A DNA stretch of 64,000 nucleotides from an uncultured Bryobacterales bacterium (GTDB lineage: Bacteria > Acidobacteriota > Terriglobia > Bryobacterales > UBA6623): the NCBI GenBank assembly GCA_951813065.1, contig CATOTH010000009.1:666922-730921 (forward strand), read 5' to 3'. The translations under genes were made by a program, and so were the position numbers. Below are positions 26,989 through 35,162 of this stretch, in pieces (the first letter of the stretch is position 1; the number at the start of each line of letters is the position of its first letter). Below the pieces are notes generated by a model. It did not search any database and was not told the origin of the DNA. It worked only from the letters and a program-made list of their open reading frames with translations.

Positions 26989-27312
26989 GTGGACGAGGAT
27001 TGCGCTCAGGCCCGCTTTGGGATCGGCGAATTGATACACCATTTGCTCTTCGACTACCGAGGTGTTGTGTATGACGTAGATCCGGTGTTCTGCGGCAGTG
27101 AGGAATGGTACCGGCAGGTGGCGCGATCCGCCCCACCCAGGGACCGGCCTTGGTACCGCGTGCTGGTCAGCGGTGCCGAGCACGTAACCTATGTCGCGGA
27201 ACGCAACCTTGAGAGGGACACTCTCCAGACGCCGATTTCGCATCCCGGTATCGCGTATTTCTTCGAGCGATTCGAGAACGGTTACTATATTCCACGCCGG
27301 CTCTCACAGTAG
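26989..27312 (+). CDS. hspQ: HspQ family (hemimethylated DNA-binding/YccV) protein
   Basis: A small 107-residue protein. Family signs are the start ARFGIGELIHH, the central FDYRGVVYDVDPVF, RPWYRVLVSGAEHVTYVAERNL, and IAYFFERFENGYY at the end. Known relatives modulate Lon-dependent proteolysis under heat stress and bind hemimethylated DNA. The start is GTG, only 4 bp after the htpG stop, so translation is probably coupled to that of the chaperone. The pairing with htpG suggests joint heat regulation. Confidence 0.88.
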   Translation: MDEDCAQARFGIGELIHHLLFDYRGVVYDVDPVFCGSEEWYRQVARSAPPRDRPWYRVLVSGAEHVTYVAERNLERDTLQTPISHPGIAYFFERFENGYYIPRRLSQ

Positions 27313-27342
27313 CGGCCATGATCAGCCTCTTCGAACTGAGGC

Positions 27343-28323
27343 CTAGCTGCGTCCTCTCTGTGTGAACCAGCTGACGGCGCGCGCCAGCGCCAAATCGACT
27401 GGCCCGGGATCAAAGCCGAGGTCCCGTCTCGCTTTGGAGCAGTCCGCGAACATCGCGTAGCGCGCCATTCGGACACTATCGAGCGGAATGGCCGGAGCCT
27501 TCCCCGTCAGCCTCGACCAAGCCTCGCAGGCAGTCCCGGCAGTCCAAGCGACGGAATAGGGCAGGCGCAATCGAGGTGCCTTGCGCCCCGAAACGCACGC
27601 GAGCCGTTCCAGGATCTGGTGAAGGCTCAGGTTCTCACTGCCGAGGAGATAGCGCTCGCCCCGACCTGCGTGCTCCGCTGCAAGCCAATGCCCTCGCGCC
27701 ACGTCACGGACGTCAACGAGATTCAATCCTGTGTCGAGATACGCCGGCATCTTGCCGGCTAAGAAATCCTTGATGATCTTGCCCGTCGGAGTTGGCTTGA
27801 AGTCGCCCTCACCAACTGGAGCAGTCGGGCAGACGATCACAACCGGCAACCCGGCGGCGGCGTACCGTAGGGCCTCCTGCTCGGCCAGATACTTGGACCG
27901 CTTATAGTGCCCTGTCATCCGGTCAAGGCTTGAAGGGGTTTGCTCGGTTACGGGGGTGCCGTCACGGGGTGTCGCGATGGCGCCCACCGAACTCGTGTAA
28001 ACAACGCGATCAACGCCGGCTTGCCGCGCTACTTCTAAGAGGTTCCGGGTGCCGGCCACGTTCGAGGAATACAGTTCCCGAGGGTCTCTCGACCACAGCT
28101 TGTAGGCGGCAGCGACGTGATACACGGATCGACAACCACTCAGAGCACGCCTAAGGGCCGCTTTGTCCCTCAGATCGCCGAGACACACTTCTTGGTCAAG
28201 AGCAGCTAGTCCCTCCCTGTCGCTGTCTCTCCGGACCAGCAGCCTCAAGCGCTCGCCCCGTTTCGCAAGGAAGTGGGCAACGTGATTGCCTATGAAACCG
28301 GTTGAGCCCGTGACAAGCGTCAT
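27343..28323 (-). CDS. NAD-dependent epimerase/dehydratase, HpnA-like
   Basis: An extended SDR of 326 residues. MTLVTGSTGFIGNHVA holds the GxxGxxG dinucleotide motif, VYHVAAAYKLW and VYTSSVGAI follow, and YKRSKYLAE holds the catalytic YxxxK. The order and wording match the hopanoid-associated sugar epimerase HpnA. GAGGGAG precedes two adjacent ATG codons (28326 and 28323); the second sits at the better distance. Only hpnJ, some 29 kb away, is another hopanoid gene in the window, so the HpnA role is likely but not proven. Confidence 0.75.
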   Translation of the reverse strand: MTLVTGSTGFIGNHVAHFLAKRGERLRLLVRRDSDREGLAALDQEVCLGDLRDKAALRRALSGCRSVYHVAAAYKLWSRDPRELYSSNVAGTRNLLEVARQAGVDRVVYTSSVGAIATPRDGTPVTEQTPSSLDRMTGHYKRSKYLAEQEALRYAAAGLPVVIVCPTAPVGEGDFKPTPTGKIIKDFLAGKMPAYLDTGLNLVDVRDVARGHWLAAEHAGRGERYLLGSENLSLHQILERLACVSGRKAPRLRLPYSVAWTAGTACEAWSRLTGKAPAIPLDSVRMARYAMFADCSKARRDLGFDPGPVDLALARAVSWFTQRGRS

Positions 28324-28369
28324 CATCGTCTCCCTCGGAAAAGATCGCCGCCAACAGTACACTGGTGTG

Positions 28370-28383
28370 GGGAGGGACCTCCC
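28370..28383 (+). promoter_or_regulatory. Shine-Dalgarno within a short inverted repeat before galM
   Basis: GGGAGG and CCTCCC, separated by GA, lie just upstream of the galM ATG at 28387. The ribosome-binding sequence could pair with its own complement, which might lower or regulate translation. Confidence 0.35.
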
Positions 28384-28386
28384 ATT

Positions 28387-29550
28387 ATGAAGTTCAACCT
28401 AGCGGGTATCGAGATCTTCAGAATTGGAGCTGCGGGAGCGCTGGTTCTCGCCTTGGTAATGGGTTCCTGCAGCCCAGCCGAACCTGAGGCGCCTGGAATG
28501 CGCTCTCTTGAGGAATCGGAATTCGGTCCCCTTGACGGCCAATCGGTCAAGCTGTTCACATTGACGAACGACTCGGGTGCGGAAGTCGCAATCACCGAAT
28601 ACGGAGGGATCGTGGTCAGCCTCATGGTTCCCGATCGCGATGGCAACCTAGGAGACGTAGTCTTAGGGTTTGAGGATCTGGATTCATACATTGCCGACAC
28701 ACCGTATTTCGGTGCGATCACCGGACGGTACGCGAATCGCATTGCCGGCGGTCGTTTCGAGATTGACGGAACAGGCTACGAACTACCCCTGAACAACGGG
28801 CCCAACTCCCTGCACGGCGGACTCAAGGGCTTTGATAAAGTCATTTGGCGCGCGAAGCCAACAGAATCCGGCGATGGCATCGCGTTCAGCTACGTCAGTG
28901 CCGACGGCGAGGAGGGTTACCCTGGCACACTCGAATCCAAGGTCACGTACACCTGGACCGACAGGAACGAATTGCGAATCGACTACATCGCCAGCACTGA
29001 CAAACCGACGGTGGTGAACCTTACAAACCATTCCTATTTCAACTTAAAGGACGGTGGGGCCAGTCCAATCCTGGGTCACCAGTTGACGATCAACGCCGAC
29101 AGCTACACCCCCATCGACGCGACTCTGATTCCTACTGGCGAGATCGCACCCTTGGCGGGCACGCCCCTCGACTTCCGCGAGCCCACCGAGATTGGAGCCC
29201 GCATCGAGGACGCCTCCGAGCAGCTCGCGTTCGGGTCAGGCTATGACCACAACTATGTTCTGAATGCGGCCCCGGAAGGCCTGACACTTGCTGCCACTGT
29301 ATACGAACCCGAGACCGGTCGCGCCATGGAAGTCCTAACCCGCGAACCCGGAGTGCAGTTCTACAGTGGGAATTTCTTGGACGGCCACCTAGTGGGCAAG
29401 GGCGGCATTGTATATGAACATCGCTCCGGCCTATGCCTGGAAACGCAGCACTTCCCGAACTCGCCGAACCAGGCGGAATTCCCGTCGACGGTCCTCCGCC
29501 CAGACGATGCCTACTCAACGACGACCGTCTACAGGTTCTATACGCGGTAG
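28387..29550 (+). CDS. galM: Galactose mutarotase (aldose 1-epimerase), lipoprotein
   Basis: Interconverts alpha and beta anomers of aldoses. The 387-residue protein starts with a lipoprotein signal (LVLALVMGSC). Landmarks are ITGRYANRIAGGRFEIDG, NSLHGGLKGFDK, the catalytic His in NLTNHSYFNL, GSGYDHNYVL and the catalytic Glu region CLETQHFPNSPNQAEFP. Membrane anchoring outside the cytoplasm suggests it acts on sugars released in the periplasm. It is followed 4 bp later by a gluconolactonase-like gene and preceded divergently by the HpnA-like epimerase gene. Confidence 0.92.
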   Translation: MKFNLAGIEIFRIGAAGALVLALVMGSCSPAEPEAPGMRSLEESEFGPLDGQSVKLFTLTNDSGAEVAITEYGGIVVSLMVPDRDGNLGDVVLGFEDLDSYIADTPYFGAITGRYANRIAGGRFEIDGTGYELPLNNGPNSLHGGLKGFDKVIWRAKPTESGDGIAFSYVSADGEEGYPGTLESKVTYTWTDRNELRIDYIASTDKPTVVNLTNHSYFNLKDGGASPILGHQLTINADSYTPIDATLIPTGEIAPLAGTPLDFREPTEIGARIEDASEQLAFGSGYDHNYVLNAAPEGLTLAATVYEPETGRAMEVLTREPGVQFYSGNFLDGHLVGKGGIVYEHRSGLCLETQHFPNSPNQAEFPSTVLRPDDAYSTTTVYRFYTR

Positions 29551-29554
29551 GCCT

Positions 29555-30655
29555 ATGATTCGGCGGTCGACAGCCTTGGCGCTGGTGTTTCTCACCCCCA
29601 GCTGGGGCCAGGAAGAACTTCCTGCGCCGAGCGGAGAGACGATCGTGGCTCCGGACGCTCGTTTCGAAGTTCTCTACACAAGGCCTGAGACAGCCAAGGG
29701 CGGCCTCACCGAGGGCCCTGCGGTGGCTCCGGATAGCTCGATCTATTTTTCCGACATCCTGCGTGGCGAGAATCACGGACGTATCCATCGCTTCGACCCG
29801 GAGTCACGGAAGGTCGAGATGTTTGCCGCAAACAGCCATAAGGCCAACGGCTTGGTGTTCGGCCCCGAAGGTTACTTGTTTGCCGCAGAAGGGGCCGACT
29901 ACGGAGGGCGGCGGATTTCGCGGTGGGATGTCAAGACCAAGGAGCGCACCGTCGTGGTCGATGGCTACGGAGGCAAGCGCTTCAATTCGCCGAATGATGT
30001 TGCCATCGATAGTCGTGGCAACCTCTATTTCACGGATCCGCGGTACGTTGGACATGAGCCGCGTGAATTAGAAGATCGGGCCGTTTATCGGGTAACCCGA
30101 ACGGGGGAATTGACCGAAGTCACCCGCGACGTCACGAAACCCAATGGCCTAGTCCTGAGCCCAGACGATACGACCTTGTACGTTGCGGAGACCAACAACG
30201 GCAGCGACGGCATTCCAGGCGTGGAGCCGGGAAACCGAGGACCGATGAAGATCTACGCCTTTGTGCTCGGAGAGAACGGGCTCGTTTCCGGCCCGCGAAG
30301 GGTATTCCTCGATTTTGGCTCCCAATTCGGTTGCGATGGGATGACAGTCGATGAACAGGGCAATTTGTATCTCACGATCCGCGAGCCCTCCAAGCCAGGG
30401 GTGTTGGTGCTCGATCCCGACGGGGATCAAGTTGGGTTCCTGCCAACCGGTGTCGGAGTGCACGTTGAAGAGGTTCTGTTCACCGAAGCCGAGGCAAAGC
30501 AGCTGGAAACGCCCCCGGCGATCGCTACGGGTTTGCCCAGCAATGTAGAGTTTGGCAAAGGCGAGGACAGCAATTCGCTCTATGTGACGGTCGATCAGAG
30601 CCTCTATCGCATTCGATTGTTGACCCGTGGTTACCACCGCCAGTACCGGGACTAG
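29555..30655 (+). CDS. SMP-30/gluconolactonase-like secreted protein
   Basis: A six-bladed propeller hydrolase of 366 residues. An N-terminal signal (STALALVFLTPSWG) is followed by the metal-site Glu in GGLTEGPAVAPDSSIYFSDI, then NSPNDVAIDSRGNLYFTDPR, KPNGLVLSPDDTTLYVAET and CDGMTVDEQGNLYLT. These are the repeating calcium-site segments of SMP-30 lactonases. The start at 29555, 4 bp after the galM stop, suggests one transcript for two steps of sugar handling: mutarotation, then lactone hydrolysis. The frame is open back to 29408 inside galM, but the signal peptide marks 29555. Confidence 0.85.
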   Translation: MIRRSTALALVFLTPSWGQEELPAPSGETIVAPDARFEVLYTRPETAKGGLTEGPAVAPDSSIYFSDILRGENHGRIHRFDPESRKVEMFAANSHKANGLVFGPEGYLFAAEGADYGGRRISRWDVKTKERTVVVDGYGGKRFNSPNDVAIDSRGNLYFTDPRYVGHEPRELEDRAVYRVTRTGELTEVTRDVTKPNGLVLSPDDTTLYVAETNNGSDGIPGVEPGNRGPMKIYAFVLGENGLVSGPRRVFLDFGSQFGCDGMTVDEQGNLYLTIREPSKPGVLVLDPDGDQVGFLPTGVGVHVEEVLFTEAEAKQLETPPAIATGLPSNVEFGKGEDSNSLYVTVDQSLYRIRLLTRGYHRQYRD

Positions 30656-31079
30656 GAATCTGGGCTCGTTTGCTGGATCCGGGCCCACACCGGCGAAAGC
30701 CCTGACCATTCTTCCGCCATCCCAGTCCGGTTCAATGATTGCCAGCCCGAGCTCGACAGGTTCATCGAGCGCGGTTGCGGGCTGTCAGGAGGCGACGGCC
30801 TATGCGGGGAGGATTGAAGTGCGCCCCCTGCGAGGGCGTGGGCGGTATCCGCGATCGACGGTGCTCCTACGTCGTCTTCAATCCGGCCTCCAACTGTATC
30901 TGGATCACTGTGACCTTGTCCCGGCTGTGCCCGCCGACATCCGCCACTACCTCGGTTTTGGTGCCACCCGTTCCAATTGGGCCGCTTCGCGAGCCGGGTC
31001 AGCTGGAGGTACAATCACATCGATCCGCGTCGAAGAGTCTGAACGAAGTACGAGAGAACCCGATTCGATCGAGAACGCC
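30656..31079. other. Intergenic region before the second sulfatase gene
   Basis: About 420 bp. TACAAT at 31010-31015 is a possible -10 box for the sulfatase gene. A Cys-rich frame (30739-31083) was considered and not accepted. No RNA gene or repeat was seen. Confidence 0.35.
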
Positions 31080-32708
31080 ATGAAGTTCCGCCGACTATTT
31101 CTGCTCGTGATCTTCATCGCGGTCGCGAGCGGAATAGGGCCAGAACGGGCGCAATCCGCCAGCCCACCGCCCGACCTCAAGGCCAAGGCCGGCTACCGCC
31201 CCAATGTCCTGTTCTTGGCGATTGACGACCTGAATGACTGGATTGGCGCGGCGGGCGGCCATCCGCAAGCGAGGACACCCAACCTCGACCGCTTGATTTC
31301 CCAGAGCGTCTTTTTTCGAAACGCCCACACCGCCGCTCCTGTCTGCAGTGCCTCAAGGCATGCGTTGCTGAGTGGCCTGCGTCCCTCTAGCACCGGGTGG
31401 TACTCGAACTCATCGAAGACCAGGGAAGAGTACACGGGAATCTTGGGCAGCACCGTTCCCATGCCGACCCATTTCAAGCGGAACGGCTACAAGACGATGG
31501 CCGCTGGAAAGATCTACCACAAGGGAACCAGCGACATCGAGGGTTACGACTATTGGGATGAAGCGCGCCCAAAGTACAAATGGCCTAGCTGGCTAGCTGA
31601 ACGCGGCCATGGCTATCAAGGCGAGAGCGGCGGACATTTCCATCCTTTCCCCCGGGACGGTGGAGCAATCTACCAAAAGTATCAGGAAGGTGTCAGCGGT
31701 CAGTCCCTTTGTTGGGGAGCGCTCGAGGAGGTCGACATGCCGCCGGAAGGCATGCCGGACGAACAGGTGGCAGATTGGGCGGTCCAGCGACTCCGGCAGG
31801 AGCACGACAAGCCGTTCTTTCTTGCTGTGGGATTCGTCCGGCCTCATGTGCCATACACGGCCCCGAAGAAGTTCTTTGACATTTATCCGCTTGACGATAT
31901 CGTCATGCCGGACGTGCCTTCCGATGAAATGGACGATATTCCGCTTCTCGGCAAGGGTATGGCTTACGGAACGATCGAGGGCGGAGATCACCGAAACGTG
32001 CTCGACGTTGGACCGGACTACTGGAGGGAGATGGTTCGGGCCTATCTCGCCTGCGTCACATTCGTGGACGAGCAAGCAGGCAAGGTGCTGCGCGCACTCG
32101 CGGACAGCCCGTACGCCGACAATACGATCGTCGTCTTCTGGTCAGACCATGGCCAACACCTGGGTGAGAAGAGACACTGGCGCAAGCAGGCCCTGTGGGA
32201 GGAATCGACTCGCGTGCCACTGGCGATCCGCTTGCCGAAATCAGTCAACGGTGGTGACGCCTCCGACCAGCCGGCGAGCTTGCTCGATATCTATCCGACC
32301 TTGCTCGAACTCATCGACCTTCCCCACGTCAATGGGCTAGAGGGAACAAGCCTGCTACCGCAACTGCAACACCCGGCCGCCCGTCGAAGCGAACCGGCCA
32401 TCACGACCTGGTACTACAACAATCACTCAGTCCGTGACCTGAACTTCCGATACATCCGATACCGTGATGGAGCGGAGGAGCTCTACGATCACCGGTCGGA
32501 TCCTGGCGAACACCACAGCCTGGCTGCGGACCCGAAATACGCACAGGTCAAGAAGAGGTTGGCCGCCTATCTGCCGAAAGAGAACGCCGTGCCAAGTTCG
32601 ATCAAGAACGGGGGGTTGGACTCATTCGGGCGGAAGGTCGAGAGGCTCCGCACGGAGGGCATGCCGGACTGGCTAGGCAGAGACCCGGCACAGGACACCG
32701 TGAGGTAG
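31080..32708 (+). CDS. Secreted sulfatase, iduronate-2-sulfatase/choline-sulfatase type
   Basis: A 542-residue sulfatase with a signal peptide (RLFLLVIFIAVASGIG). FLAIDDLNDWIGAAGGHPQA is the typical opening of the iduronate-2-sulfatase-like group. The formylglycine site is VCSASRHALLSG, with the Cys at residue 89, using the allowed CxAxR variant instead of CxPxR. WSDHGQHLGEKRHWRKQALWEESTR gives further active-site residues. The start at 31080 is fixed by the signal peptide; the frame is open back to 30627. It is convergent with the interrupted propeller gene. Confidence 0.9.
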   Translation: MKFRRLFLLVIFIAVASGIGPERAQSASPPPDLKAKAGYRPNVLFLAIDDLNDWIGAAGGHPQARTPNLDRLISQSVFFRNAHTAAPVCSASRHALLSGLRPSSTGWYSNSSKTREEYTGILGSTVPMPTHFKRNGYKTMAAGKIYHKGTSDIEGYDYWDEARPKYKWPSWLAERGHGYQGESGGHFHPFPRDGGAIYQKYQEGVSGQSLCWGALEEVDMPPEGMPDEQVADWAVQRLRQEHDKPFFLAVGFVRPHVPYTAPKKFFDIYPLDDIVMPDVPSDEMDDIPLLGKGMAYGTIEGGDHRNVLDVGPDYWREMVRAYLACVTFVDEQAGKVLRALADSPYADNTIVVFWSDHGQHLGEKRHWRKQALWEESTRVPLAIRLPKSVNGGDASDQPASLLDIYPTLLELIDLPHVNGLEGTSLLPQLQHPAARRSEPAITTWYYNNHSVRDLNFRYIRYRDGAEELYDHRSDPGEHHSLAADPKYAQVKKRLAAYLPKENAVPSSIKNGGLDSFGRKVERLRTEGMPDWLGRDPAQDTVR

Positions 32709-32808
32709 GTTGCCGCTCTAATCGTTCTTGTTCGAGGAGCATTTCCCGAACACTCCTACGCGACTTGAACCAAGTCAGCACGCCTCTCGCGAATACGCCG
32801 TGGTTTGC

Positions 32809-33416
32809 CTATGGTTGGACTTCGTGCAGGAGGAAGGCCTTCGCACTGGCAGAGTGCTCGTCTTTCCAGCCGTAGAAGAGCAGCATTCCCTCGATAGCGG
32901 TGCCGTCGGGACGGGTCACAGGCTGGACGTTGTTGAAGCGCCAACCGGCGTACAGCATCCCTTTCGGAGCCAGGTCTCGACGTTTCGTCCAACTCTTCCC
33001 TCTGTCCGAGGAGATCCACTCTTCGATGCGACCGCCGCCATGTCTGTCCATTTCGCCCGACGACTCCAAGTATCCCTCCCCGGCGATGATGTAGGCATGC
33101 AGCACGCCAAGCCCATCTCTAGCAAGGTGGCCGCTGTTCCACTGATGATTCGATCCGCAGATGGCGGTCTGCGTCCATTGACCGCTCTCACGTCTGACGT
33201 AATAGTAGGTGTGGGTCTTCAAGTCGTCTTCTGACAGGACGTGCAGAAACGTGGGCTCGCCCGATTCATCAAGGGCTATCGCAGGTGGGACGCCGGACCC
33301 GCGCCCGCCAGTGTCCCAGATCCGGGCTTTCTCCTCCACTTGAGCGATGTCGACAGGCGTCTTCAGAACCTGTCCGTCAGCATTACGGACGACGTTTTCC
33401 TCTAAGCCAATCTTTA
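32809..33416 (-). pseudogene. 3' part of a BNR_4-type propeller gene, split by a repeat array
   Basis: The C-terminal part of the gene that begins at 36000. It reads KIGLEENVVRNADGQVL through IWDTGGRGSG, FLHVLSEDDLKTHTYYYVRR, SGHLARDGLGVLHAYII and WISSDRGKSWTKRRDL to HEVQP. The frame continues into the repeat unit and meets an in-unit ATG at 33564, so a truncated product with about 50 foreign residues is possible. If the sequence 33413-35158 is removed, the junction TAC CTA AA+G ATT restores NLSYLKIGLEE, so the interruption is an insertion and not decay. See the 5' part for function. Confidence 0.8.
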
Positions 33417-33998
33417 CTGTGAAACATTGTCGCAGCGGAGGCACACCTATCCCCCAACCCCGCGGTCCCGAAGTTCCGCGGGCAGCCATTGCCTGCCCAC
33501 CAGCCGCCGGATCGTCAGCCCGCCACGGTAGCCCCGATCTGTGTCCGCACCGGTACCGCGCCACCGCCGGAGGTGAGAAGAAATGGCGTCGGGCTCAGGC
33601 CGGCGGCGGCTCCGTGCCGGATCGAATGCTCTTCCGATAGCCGTGCGTCGCGTCGAGGTGCATGGCGTTGCTGCTGCCGACTGTGGTTGTCAACCTATAT
33701 CCTCCTTGCAGCGGAGGCGGACAGAACTGGCCCGTTGGAAGTCCCTCGGCTGGGAAGCCGGGGCTCGATTTACTGTGCGTCCTGGGCATGGGCCCGGTAC
33801 ATTGCGGGGCTCGAAAGGGCTCAGCGGCGTCAGTTTAGAAAACGAGGTAGGGGACGAGGCCCCCTCCACCACTTTGAAGTCCGATCTTGCACCCGCCTCC
33901 GCTAACTACAATCCTACCGCCAGCAGGCATGCTCGCCGCTTGCAGCGCCGCGCCTGTTTCATGCTTATGGGGTGGCTGGATGCGGCCATGGGTGTTTA
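33417..33998. repeat. 582-bp unit, copy 1
   Basis: First copy, bordered on the left by TTTA of the host gene. On the minus strand AAGGAGG precedes a TTG-started frame of 33 codons ending in SIRSGTEPPPA. On the plus strand GGAGGTGAG precedes an ATG at 33583. Neither product is recognisable. Confidence 0.9.
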
Positions 33999-34580
33999 CT
34001 GTGAAACATTGTCGCAGCGGAGGCACACCTATCCCCCAACCCCGCGGTCCCGAAGTTCCGCGGGCAGCCATTGCCTGCCCACCAGCCGCCGGATCGTCAG
34101 CCCGCCACGGTAGCCCCGATCTGTGTCCGCACCGGTACCGCGCCACCGCCGGAGGTGAGAAGAAATGGCGTCGGGCTCAGGCCGGCGGCGGCTCCGTGCC
34201 GGATCGAATGCTCTTCCGATAGCCGTGCGTCGCGTCGAGGTGCATGGCGTTGCTGCTGCCGACTGTGGTTGTCAACCTATATCCTCCTTGCAGCGGAGGC
34301 GGACAGAACTGGCCCGTTGGAAGTCCCTCGGCTGGGAAGCCGGGGCTCGATTTACTGTGCGTCCTGGGCATGGGCCCGGTACATTGCGGGGCTCGAAAGG
34401 GCTCAGCGGCGTCAGTTTAGAAAACGAGGTAGGGGACGAGGCCCCCTCCACCACTTTGAAGTCCGATCTTGCACCCGCCTCCGCTAACTACAATCCTACC
34501 GCCAGCAGGCATGCTCGCCGCTTGCAGCGCCGCGCCTGTTTCATGCTTATGGGGTGGCTGGATGCGGCCATGGGTGTTTA
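33999..34580. repeat. 582-bp unit, copy 2
   Basis: Middle copy, with no spacer from its neighbours; the TTTA ending copy 1 directly precedes its first base. Confidence 0.9.
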
Positions 34581-35162
34581 CTGTGAAACATTGTCGCAGC
34601 GGAGGCACACCTATCCCCCAACCCCGCGGTCCCGAAGTTCCGCGGGCAGCCATTGCCTGCCCACCAGCCGCCGGATCGTCAGCCCGCCACGGTAGCCCCG
34701 ATCTGTGTCCGCACCGGTACCGCGCCACCGCCGGAGGTGAGAAGAAATGGCGTCGGGCTCAGGCCGGCGGCGGCTCCGTGCCGGATCGAATGCTCTTCCG
34801 ATAGCCGTGCGTCGCGTCGAGGTGCATGGCGTTGCTGCTGCCGACTGTGGTTGTCAACCTATATCCTCCTTGCAGCGGAGGCGGACAGAACTGGCCCGTT
34901 GGAAGTCCCTCGGCTGGGAAGCCGGGGCTCGATTTACTGTGCGTCCTGGGCATGGGCCCGGTACATTGCGGGGCTCGAAAGGGCTCAGCGGCGTCAGTTT
35001 AGAAAACGAGGTAGGGGACGAGGCCCCCTCCACCACTTTGAAGTCCGATCTTGCACCCGCCTCCGCTAACTACAATCCTACCGCCAGCAGGCATGCTCGC
35101 CGCTTGCAGCGCCGCGCCTGTTTCATGCTTATGGGGTGGCTGGATGCGGCCATGGGTGTTTA
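34581..35162. repeat. 582-bp unit, copy 3
   Basis: Last copy. It ends with TTTA at 35159-35162 and is followed directly by host-gene sequence GGTAGGAGAG. Confidence 0.9.

Larger units (their letters stand above)
33417..35162. repeat. Three perfect tandem copies of a 582-bp unit inserted in a gene
   Basis: Copies begin at 33417, 33999 and 34581, each starting CTGTGAAACATTG and ending GGGTGTTTA. The translations of each copy are identical in all frames, so the copies are essentially identical. TTTA also precedes the first copy (33413-33416). There are no terminal inverted repeats and no recognisable protein. The unit is hairpin-rich. In copy 1: 33459-33465 with 33476-33482 (7 bp), 33480-33485 with 33493-33498 (6 bp), 33701-33705 with 33713-33717, 33744-33751 with 33756-33763 (8 bp, GGGA loop), and about 33846-33869. 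Two internal direct repeats are TTTACTGTG (33413, 33769) and GCAGCGGAGGC (33432, 33708). The total length of 1746 bp preserves frame, but in-unit stops cut the gene. Confidence 0.95.

Noticed and set aside
30739..31083. Cys-rich frame (KCAPCEGVGG) before the second sulfatase gene
   Set aside because: It resembles the start of pterin dehydratases for only a few residues, then has no similarity; it could be coincidence or a fossil.
33417..33998. Group II intron or IS with its own transposase
   Set aside because: No GUGYG start or recognisable domain V on either strand, no reverse transcriptase or transposase frame, and no terminal inverted repeats.
33583..34113. 176-codon plus-strand frame repeated in the array, and the 138-codon frame at 33489
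   Set aside because: They cross unit boundaries, resemble no family and look like GC-rich open frames. The good ribosome-site match was noted but is not enough.
33417..35162. CRISPR array
   Set aside because: The repeat unit is 582 bp with no unique spacers between copies and no cas genes nearby.
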